Part shown: positions 13,454-19,250 of the stretch, one piece after another
Numbering within the stretch: position 1 is the stretch's first letter
How the letters are laid out: every line of letters begins with the position of its first letter
Assembly: GCA_937903155.1 (NCBI GenBank)
Contig: CALCZU010000127.1
Location: forward strand, 1-19,250
DNA length: 19,250 nucleotides
From: an uncultured Bdellovibrionales bacterium
GTDB taxonomy: Bacteria > Bdellovibrionota > FAC87 > UBA2466
Direction: 5' to 3'
Made by a program: the position numbers and the translations under genes
Notes under the pieces: generated by a model
The model's database searches: none
What the model was told of the DNA's origin: nothing
What the model saw: only the letters and a program-made list of their open reading frames with translations

Positions 13454-14359
13454 ATGAGAATCGTTTTTTTGAGTGTTTTGGGATTGTTTCTAAATTTAAA
13501 CCCAGTGTTAGCCGGAGATGAGGTTATCGAGGGGTTTGAGAAGGCGTCTAATACCCTCGAGTCGATGCTCATTCCCGTGGGAAGCTATTTTGTTGTAAAG
13601 AAGCATCTTCAATTCGATGCGGGGGCACACTACATGTTTGTGAACGGATTTTTATACGCGTCTATTTATAGCGATGTGTTTAAGTCGGATGTAGAAAGAG
13701 TCATCAAACCCGGTAAAAGATTTTTGCTTACCAATGTTTTTGGCGGCGGGAGAATCAAACTAGAAAGTGTTGATAAAAAATTAAGATTAGAAATCTCTCA
13801 AGGTTCAACGGCTGGAACACCAGTCACCCGGCTTGCAGAGCCTTATTTCGATGTTTATGTTCCTAGTAAGCAAAAAGAGGGTGCCTCTGATCCGGCTTTT
13901 AAATTACCCGAAGGCTACGTAAAAGCTCCTGAAGATTTCCTTTTAGAGAAGTTACCGAAGTCGAGCGTCTTCATTTTCAAAAGACCTTTTCAATTTGATT
14001 CAGAATTCGAACGAGTTCGCTTTCCCATTTCTGTCGCGGCGAATGCTTCCAGTGAGTTAAGGATCGTATATCAGAACAAATCTCCTTCAAACCAAGCTCG
14101 TATGATTCCGGCAGGAACGATAGTAATTCTCAAAAAAGTAAGCGGTCCCTATCCAACCCACGAAGAGAGTTCTCGTACTTGGGAATACAAACTTGAAGTC
14201 GCAAGTACGGATAAGTCTTATTCGTTTTCAATTACGTTGGAGGGAGAATACATAAAAAATCCTACCGTTTTCGAAAAAGATCTGATCAAGGCGACGATGA
14301 GAAATCTATTCTCAAAGGTTTTGGATATCTACATGCCACCTGCTGTAGAGATTGATTAA
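13454..14359 (+). CDS. Exported protein with a duplicated beta-rich domain, unknown function
   Basis: A 301-residue protein. ATG 13454 is preceded by GAAGGAG with 6-nt spacing; the GTG at 13451 is too close to it. The signal peptide is MRIVFLSVLGLFLNLNPVLA with cleavage before GDEV, and there is no lipobox. The mature part seems to hold two copies of one domain: PVGSYFVVKKHLQFDA (41-56) matches PKSSVFIFKRPFQFDS (168-183), and VIKPGKRFLLTNV (83-95) matches RMIPAGTIVILKKV (216-229). No catalytic motif is evident. It is alone between a repeat-bearing gap and a convergent regulator gene. A periplasmic or surface binding role is only inference. Confidence 0.7.
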   Translation: MRIVFLSVLGLFLNLNPVLAGDEVIEGFEKASNTLESMLIPVGSYFVVKKHLQFDAGAHYMFVNGFLYASIYSDVFKSDVERVIKPGKRFLLTNVFGGGRIKLESVDKKLRLEISQGSTAGTPVTRLAEPYFDVYVPSKQKEGASDPAFKLPEGYVKAPEDFLLEKLPKSSVFIFKRPFQFDSEFERVRFPISVAANASSELRIVYQNKSPSNQARMIPAGTIVILKKVSGPYPTHEESSRTWEYKLEVASTDKSYSFSITLEGEYIKNPTVFEKDLIKATMRNLFSKVLDIYMPPAVEID

Positions 14360-14442
14360 ATTTCTTTCTCTGCTTTCTATAGATTACTTAGCAGGATGAG
14401 TTTTTACCGGCTCATTGCGTAGCGATTCGGAAAAGGTATGAC

Positions 14443-15306
14443 TTAAGCGTTGGCTTCGCCACGACCGGTGATCGGGTACATGTAGAGGCCGACGAAGTAG
14501 ACTTCGTCTCCGTGTTTGTCGGTACCGTACTTGCGGTTTACCTTTTTACGGAATTCTTTGATCTCTTCTTTGATTTCCTTCAGTCGGTGGTGCGGAATCG
14601 CAAGCATGAGGCCTGACATTTCCCTTTTATCCATTGGGACTGAGAAAATCGAATTTACGGCCTTACGCAAGTAAGTTCGGTGCAAAGTTCTTAAGACGTG
14701 AGAAGGAACTTCATCCGTCGTTGTGAGAAGCGGTTCAGACTGCTCATACTTCCCATCGATATTCTTGCGGATCATTCCAAGCTTTGCGATGAGATCGATA
14801 CTTTCCTTCGCTTGCGCTTCGGTGATCTTGTTTCCTAATCGCTTTGCAATCCAGCTTGGAGCTTCCTGAAAATCTTTGGTTGCGACAAGCTCGCGAATCA
14901 CAGCGTGGTGCCAGTCCAAAAGAAATTTCATTCTCTCAGCTTTGAGAGGCACTGGTGCTCTTTGTTTCTCTTGGTATTTTAAAAGTGCGCGAAGGTGGAG
15001 TTCCTTGCTATCGGGATCAGAAACTTCTTGATACATCACGAGCTCACGGAAATATTTTTCCTCGTCTCGTCCTAATCCTAATCCTCGAGCAAATTGATAA
15101 AGTGTTCTATCGGTGATGCGTCTTTTTCCATCAACGACTAATTTTAAATAGTTAGGAGACCCTAATTTCGCTTTTCTCGCGAAGAGTCTGTAACTGTATG
15201 CGGAATTTCTTCGTTTATGAAAGTGATAGTAGTCTTGCAAAAACTCGCGATAATCGAAGTAATCAAAAAGATTGGGAGTCCCGATATCTCTATGTCGATC
15301 CGCCAT
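14443..15306 (-). CDS. TIGR02147/DUF4423-family protein, putative regulator
   Basis: A 287-residue member of the TIGR02147 family, which is common in Bdellovibrio-type bacteria and Fibrobacter and of unproved function. It begins with the family hallmark NLFDYFDYREFLQDYY (residues 13-28). A helix-turn-helix-like segment follows: YSYRLFARKAKLGSPNYLK then VVDGKRRIT, with LYQFARGLGL. This is reminiscent of Cro-type DNA-binding folds. The C-terminal DUF4423 part runs to residue ~275 (e.g. SGLMLAIPHHRLKEIKEEIKEF). No signal peptide or membrane segment is present. AGTGAGG 5 nt upstream of the ATG supports the start. Transcription regulation is plausible from the HTH-like half; family expansions usually show sequence-similar paralogues elsewhere in the genome. 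Confidence 0.85.
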   Translation of the reverse strand: MADRHRDIGTPNLFDYFDYREFLQDYYHFHKRRNSAYSYRLFARKAKLGSPNYLKLVVDGKRRITDRTLYQFARGLGLGRDEEKYFRELVMYQEVSDPDSKELHLRALLKYQEKQRAPVPLKAERMKFLLDWHHAVIRELVATKDFQEAPSWIAKRLGNKITEAQAKESIDLIAKLGMIRKNIDGKYEQSEPLLTTTDEVPSHVLRTLHRTYLRKAVNSIFSVPMDKREMSGLMLAIPHHRLKEIKEEIKEFRKKVNRKYGTDKHGDEVYFVGLYMYPITGRGEANA

Positions 15307-15352
15307 TAGACCTCACTTTTAACGCGGGTAGTTGGTCCACCACGCACGCCAA

Positions 15353-15381
15353 CGTATACCAATAATCGCTAGCAAGTTCAA
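15353..15381 (-). promoter_or_regulatory. Promoter of the TIGR02147 gene
   Basis: On the minus strand TTGAAC (15381-15376) and TATACG (15358-15353) are 17 nt apart. Each has 4 of 6 consensus bases. It lies about 46 nt upstream of the start codon at 15306, in the gap between two genes of the same direction, so the regulator probably has its own transcript. Confidence 0.45.
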
Positions 15382-15420
15382 ACGGTTTGCAGGTCCAACG
15401 CAAGGCGATAACCGCACCGC

Positions 15421-15446
15421 AAAAAAAGTAATTAAATTCAATACTT
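15421..15446 (-). terminator. Weak AT-rich terminator after the 5'-nucleotidase
   Basis: On the minus strand, just past the stop at 15450, AAGTA and TACTT can form a 5-bp AT-rich stem with an 11-nt loop, followed directly by seven T residues. The stem is weak but the T-run is good. Confidence 0.3.
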
Positions 15447-15449
15447 AAT

Positions 15450-17015
15450 TTACTTCTGGATCTGAATTCTTCCTTCAGTTTTTGGATTGATCTGAGGGTG
15501 GGCTTTAAAATAGCGGATCATTGCCTCGTCGACAGCGATTCCCGTCTCATGCAAATCTTTGGCTTGGGTCAGGATCCCGAAGTAATCTCCACCACTCATG
15601 ACGAACGAATTAGTCGCTAAAACGTAAGTACGATCCTCTTCAATTGCTTTACCCGCAATTTTGATTTCCGTGATTTTCCCACCTTGCCCCTTGTAACTGC
15701 CTCCAGAGATATGGAGAAAACTTCCAATCGTTTCCAGATTTCTCAGGCCCTGTTCCAAAAGAACTCTGATTTGCTTGCCCGTCACTTTTGCAGTTTGAAT
15801 CGTATTTTTGAATGGAAACGCGATCAAGATGTCACGCAGAGTAATTTTCCCTTTGCGAATACTCGCACGAATGCCTCCTCCATTATAGACGGCGAGATCG
15901 GCATGTGTCGTTTCTCTCAAGATGTCGCAAACCAAATTCCCTAAATTACTTTCCGAATACCGGACGGTGTGGCGGTCGCCCTCTAAAAGAACGTTCGTAT
16001 TCCCTACGACATTATCGAGTGCAGCTCCAACCCTCGTTTTAAATGCATTCATTTGCTTTTCCACTACTGGGTCTTGCCCATCCTCTGGGTGAAGAGGAAT
16101 CACGGTCGCTTTTGACTCGACGACTTTGCCTTTCGTCTTATCCCAGTAAATATCGACCCGCCCCAAATGCTCAACTTTTTCTCCAGCTTGCACAATTAAT
16201 GTGTTCTGGACTCGAACACCGTTCTCTAGAAGAGTATGAGAATGTCCGCCGACAATCAGAGCAATTTCGGGTTCACTTTGAGCAAGCGCTTCATCAAGTG
16301 TTCCAATTTTCTTCTCGTGCCCCGCCGACCCGTGTCCGATCCCGATATGAGTTAAAGCGATTACCAAATCCGCTTTCTTGTCCTTAAGAGCGAGAAATTC
16401 TCTATGCGCCGCTTTCAACACGGGCTCAATTTCCAACTTCTCAACGTGTTTAGGCAGGACAAGGGTTGCGAGCGTATCTGTCGTGAGACCAATCACTCCG
16501 AGCTTAAATCCGTTTTTTTCAAGGAGAATGGAAGCAGGGGCGAGAGGATACCTGCTTTTTGCTTTAGGGCTTAAACGAACATTCGCTGACAAAATCGGAA
16601 ACTTTGCCCACTTCTTCTGTTTTTGAATTTTTTCAATTCCGCCATCAAATTCATGGTTTCCCAAAACCATTACATCGTAGCCCATTTCGTTCATCGCGAA
16701 GAAGTCAGGTTCCGCATCTAATAAGTCGGACTCTGGAACGCCAGTGTTCACATCTCCCGCCGACATTAGATACAAAACGCCATTTTCCTTCTCAATTTGT
16801 TCTCTAATGTCTTTGACGACTTTTGCCTGGCTCGCAAAGCCTCCCCAAAGTTTCCCGTCAGACCTCAAATGAGGCCAACCGTATCCGTGAGTATCATTGG
16901 TGTGTAAGACAACAAGATGGAGAATATCAGGATTTCCTGCGAACTGGCTCCCCTTGTGAGCGCAAGAAACGAACACAAATAGAAAGAGAGCGAACGAAAG
17001 ATTTTGTATCTTCAT
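15450..17015 (-). CDS. Lipoprotein 5'-nucleotidase (UshA family)
   Basis: A 521-residue bimetal phosphoesterase. The signal peptide ends in a lipobox-like VFVSC with Cys18, so it is likely anchored in a membrane facing the periplasm or outside. The metallophosphoesterase half carries LHTNDTHG (Asp41, His43), SAGD (Asp87), LGNHEFD (Asn119, His120), THIG (His222) and GGHSHT (His257, His259). The 5'-nucleotidase C-terminal half has YSESNLGNLVCD (352-363) and YNGGGIRA (376-383) with FPFKN. All key residues are present, so it should dephosphorylate extracellular nucleotides, supplying nucleosides and phosphate. It lies 7 nt after the flavoprotein-like gene, so one transcript is likely. The exact substrate (5'-nucleotides, UDP-sugars or 2',3'-cyclic nucleotides) cannot be told. 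Confidence 0.88.
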   Translation of the reverse strand: MKIQNLSFALFLFVFVSCAHKGSQFAGNPDILHLVVLHTNDTHGYGWPHLRSDGKLWGGFASQAKVVKDIREQIEKENGVLYLMSAGDVNTGVPESDLLDAEPDFFAMNEMGYDVMVLGNHEFDGGIEKIQKQKKWAKFPILSANVRLSPKAKSRYPLAPASILLEKNGFKLGVIGLTTDTLATLVLPKHVEKLEIEPVLKAAHREFLALKDKKADLVIALTHIGIGHGSAGHEKKIGTLDEALAQSEPEIALIVGGHSHTLLENGVRVQNTLIVQAGEKVEHLGRVDIYWDKTKGKVVESKATVIPLHPEDGQDPVVEKQMNAFKTRVGAALDNVVGNTNVLLEGDRHTVRYSESNLGNLVCDILRETTHADLAVYNGGGIRASIRKGKITLRDILIAFPFKNTIQTAKVTGKQIRVLLEQGLRNLETIGSFLHISGGSYKGQGGKITEIKIAGKAIEEDRTYVLATNSFVMSGGDYFGILTQAKDLHETGIAVDEAMIRYFKAHPQINPKTEGRIQIQK

Positions 17016-17022
17016 AGAGAGA

Positions 17023-18045
17023 CTAGTTTTGAGCCGTATTTAAAGACGTTTGAAAACTCTTACAATTGACGAGCGCTAGGTCGAGTCCCGACAACTCCTG
17101 TCCAGAAGCGTCCTCTGTCTCTTCAGACTTCACCGAAAGGTTCGGCCCTAAGTAGAGAACTCCTTCGAATACCTCGAGACTTTTTGCAGGAATATGTAAG
17201 TCATCTGTCGTAGTAGGGTTGAAAACAATCTTCTCTTTCGTAATTTTCTGCGGTCCTTCAGGGAACTCTTTATAGAGTTCTCTTTTGAGAGTTCTCACAC
17301 ATTTTGCGATCTCTTCGCGATCCTCCGCAAGTTCTCTTTCAATCGGAAGCACCCAATGCAAGTGTTGCTGTTGGGAATGATCTAAGGGATCTGCCAGTCC
17401 AATCGCTTTCAATTTATAGTCTTTGTAGCGAAACGAGACCGTGACCGAATTCTTGTTGGTAATCAAAGGTTCCGTTTCCCAAAATAGATTAATCACACCT
17501 TTGGAGTCTTCAAATTTCTTCGAGGTCTTTAAAGTACTCTTTCCTTGCTTACAGATTCTCAAAAGAGAGGAAAGATCCGCACACCAATATAGATTGTCAT
17601 AAACGTATTCACTTCCATCTTGGCAAATCACCTTCTTTTCACTCGCCAAAATTTCAGTCACGTTTTTCGACGTCAAAAAGTTTTCTTCAACGGGATCCGC
17701 AATTTTCTGAACAAGTTCTAAGAAAGAAACTTTTGGATAAAAGAAGTGTTCCTTTAAATAAATCTTCTCGTGACCTTCTAAAGATCCCGCACTGAGCTTC
17801 GAATACTCTCCTTTTTTGATTTCACAAGGAGCTTCATCAATTCTCTCCCAATCGACGATAGGAGCGAACTGTTGAATAAATTTCACAGCATTTTCCGTGA
17901 GCAATCTTTGTTGCCCAGTTTCGATAGAAGAGAACAGCGACGTTTCTCTCTCTAGCCCGATAAACGGGATCTGATTCTGATTTAAAATTCGGGCTGCAAT
18001 GAGTCCAGAGATGCTACTGCCAATGATGATATTCTTCTTTTCCAT
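17023..18045 (-). CDS. FAD-dependent oxidoreductase-like protein
   Basis: A 340-residue protein with an N-terminal Rossmann motif: NIIIGSSISGLIAARILNQN (residues 5-24), with GxSxSG in place of the usual GxGxxG, and an acidic residue Glu32 after the second strand (FIGLERE), typical for binding FAD ribose. The middle is divergent (YDNLYWCADLSSLLR). The end has a VLYLGPNLSV stretch near residue 300 that suits the second FAD-contact region of amine-oxidase-like flavoproteins. No signal peptide. It is first in a two-gene run with the 5'-nucleotidase and starts divergent from the rRNA region. The substrate is unknown. The first glycine of the motif is kept and the second replaced, so FAD binding is likely but not certain. 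Confidence 0.65.
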   Translation of the reverse strand: MEKKNIIIGSSISGLIAARILNQNQIPFIGLERETSLFSSIETGQQRLLTENAVKFIQQFAPIVDWERIDEAPCEIKKGEYSKLSAGSLEGHEKIYLKEHFFYPKVSFLELVQKIADPVEENFLTSKNVTEILASEKKVICQDGSEYVYDNLYWCADLSSLLRICKQGKSTLKTSKKFEDSKGVINLFWETEPLITNKNSVTVSFRYKDYKLKAIGLADPLDHSQQQHLHWVLPIERELAEDREEIAKCVRTLKRELYKEFPEGPQKITKEKIVFNPTTTDDLHIPAKSLEVFEGVLYLGPNLSVKSEETEDASGQELSGLDLALVNCKSFQTSLNTAQN

Positions 18046-18089
18046 GCCCTATAGTTTATCCTTTTCAGACGAAAAGATTCAACTTTCAT

Positions 18090-18114
18090 AAAAAAGATAA
18101 AAAAAAATGAAAAA
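18090..18114 (+). promoter_or_regulatory. Phased A-tracts upstream of the rRNA promoter
   Basis: Three A-runs (A6 at 18090-18095, A9 at 18099-18107, A5 at 18110-18114) have centres about 10 nt apart. Such phasing bends DNA. They lie ~125-150 nt before the -35, in the 374-nt non-coding stretch between the flavoprotein-like gene and 16S rRNA, and could act as an upstream activating element. Confidence 0.35.
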
Positions 18115-18153
18115 TCCTCTTGCCATAATCAAAACACGTGGGTACTTTCGCCA

Positions 18154-18186
18154 AACCTCAAAAGGTCGCCGTAAATACCTGAGGTT
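18154..18186. promoter_or_regulatory. Inverted repeat upstream of the rRNA promoter
   Basis: AACCTCA (18154-18160) and TGAGGTT (18180-18186) are perfect 7-bp arms around 19 nt, with a nested GGT/ACC pair. The centre is about 68 nt upstream of the -35. It may be a regulator site, though single-copy arms of this length are weak evidence. Confidence 0.3.
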
Positions 18187-18237
18187 GCTCGAAGTTTTAG
18201 AGCAAAACCAGGGAAGTTTTTTTAGTAAAATAAACGG

Positions 18238-18267
18238 TTGACAGTAAGTGGGCAAACCCACTACATA
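18238..18267 (+). promoter_or_regulatory. rRNA operon promoter with UP-like A/T-rich upstream segment
   Basis: A perfect -35, TTGACA (18238-18243), and TACATA (18262-18267) are 18 nt apart, with an A/T-rich segment (18215-18236) just upstream, as in strong rRNA promoters. The spacer is filled by AGTGGG-CAAA-CCCACT (18247-18262). A second inverted repeat, CCACTA-CA-TAGTGG (18258-18271), straddles the -10. Transcription should begin near 18274 and give a leader of about 146 nt. Confidence 0.75.
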
Positions 18268-18284
18268 GTGGAGTTTCGCAGAAC

Positions 18285-18297
18285 GGTCTTTGAAAAC
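18285..18297 (+). promoter_or_regulatory. boxA-like antitermination element in the rRNA leader
   Basis: GGTCTTTGAAAAC lies just after the start of the leader. The CTTTGAAAAC core is seen in many rRNA leaders and corresponds to boxA, the Nus-factor loading site that prevents early termination of rRNA transcripts. Confidence 0.6.
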
Positions 18298-18347
18298 TAG
18301 GTAGTAGTGACGCTAAATTCAATCGGGCCAACATAAATTTCTTAAGT

Positions 18348-18412
18348 CGGATCTCTTCGGAGGTTCGCACTTCAGTAAAAATCTTAGAGATTAGGAACTT
18401 CGGTTCCTAATC
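18348..18412 (+). promoter_or_regulatory. Two UUCG-capped hairpins in the 16S leader
   Basis: CGGATCTC (18348-18355) pairs with GAGGTTCG (18360-18367) over a TTCG loop with G-T pairs. GATTAGGAAC (18389-18398) pairs perfectly with GTTCCTAATC (18403-18412) over another TTCG loop. The second lies 7 nt before the mature 16S 5' end, so it may guide folding or processing of the precursor. Confidence 0.65.
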
Positions 18413-18419
18413 CAAACTT

Positions 18420-19250
<831 letters not shown>

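Noticed and set aside
14391..14415. ATGAG/CTCAT hairpin between the convergent 13454 gene and the TIGR02147 gene
   Set aside because: It has only 5 bp with a 10-nt loop and no T-run in the right place, so it is too weak to call a terminator.
18187..18221. Hairpin GGTTGCTC/GAGCAAAACC followed by T7 as an intrinsic terminator
   Set aside because: No gene reads into it on the plus strand, the stem has a bulge, and the T-run is better seen as part of the UP-like region of the rRNA promoter.
18079..18261. Minus-strand open frame over the rRNA promoter region
   Set aside because: The A-tracts read as Phe-rich codons, there is no Shine-Dalgarno, and the region is better explained by promoter elements.

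Overview
The window most likely comes from a bacterium of the Bdellovibrionota (Bdellovibrio-like 'deltaproteobacteria'). Three things suggest this: the 5' part of the 16S rRNA gene at the right edge, whose V1/V2 region reads like Bdellovibrio relatives from memory; a TIGR02147/DUF4423-family regulator, a family that is common in that group; and a Gram-negative cell plan (LpxH, outer-membrane barrel, lipoprotein) combined with a SpoVG gene. The assignment rests on recall, not on an alignment.

Layout. 1-584: 3' part of cmk. 691-1239 (-): small outer-membrane beta-barrel. 1483-4003 (+): two exported proteins of unknown function. 4005-5207 (-): ispE-spoVG pair, with spoVG converging on the preceding exported gene. 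5416-8575 (+): a small membrane protein, then a tight run of lpxH, a glycoside-hydrolase-like protein and an unknown protein. 8556-10542 (-): a PAS sensor kinase and a single-domain response regulator with overlapping ends. 10690-13187 (+): a ribosomal-protein operon rpsF - OB-fold (PriB/SSB-like) gene - rpsR - DUF2232 membrane protein - rplI, preceded by a leader that resembles the S6:S18 autoregulatory RNA. 13454-14359 (+): an exported protein with an internal duplication. 14443-15306 (-): the TIGR02147 regulator. 15450-18045 (-): a flavoprotein-like gene followed by a lipoprotein 5'-nucleotidase. 18090-19250 (+): rRNA promoter region, leader and the first ~831 nt of 16S rRNA.

How the genes work together. 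Most of the content is housekeeping: nucleotide metabolism (cmk), isoprenoid precursors (ispE), lipid A synthesis (lpxH), the small and large ribosomal subunits, and rRNA. Gene overlaps (ATGA between the hydrolase-like gene and its follower, and between the DUF2232 gene and rplI; GTGTCTGA between the kinase and response regulator; 17 nt between the OB-fold gene and rpsR) point to translational coupling.

No obvious defence system, mobile element, CRISPR array or biosynthetic cluster is present. The points most worth a second look are: the glycoside-hydrolase-like protein in the lpxH operon, which appears to lack the GH35 acid/base glutamate; the divergent OB-fold protein between rpsF and rpsR; the overlapping inverted repeats that occupy the spacer and -10 of the rRNA promoter; an inverted pair plus a third copy of a short GC-rich dispersed repeat; and the orphan exported proteins.
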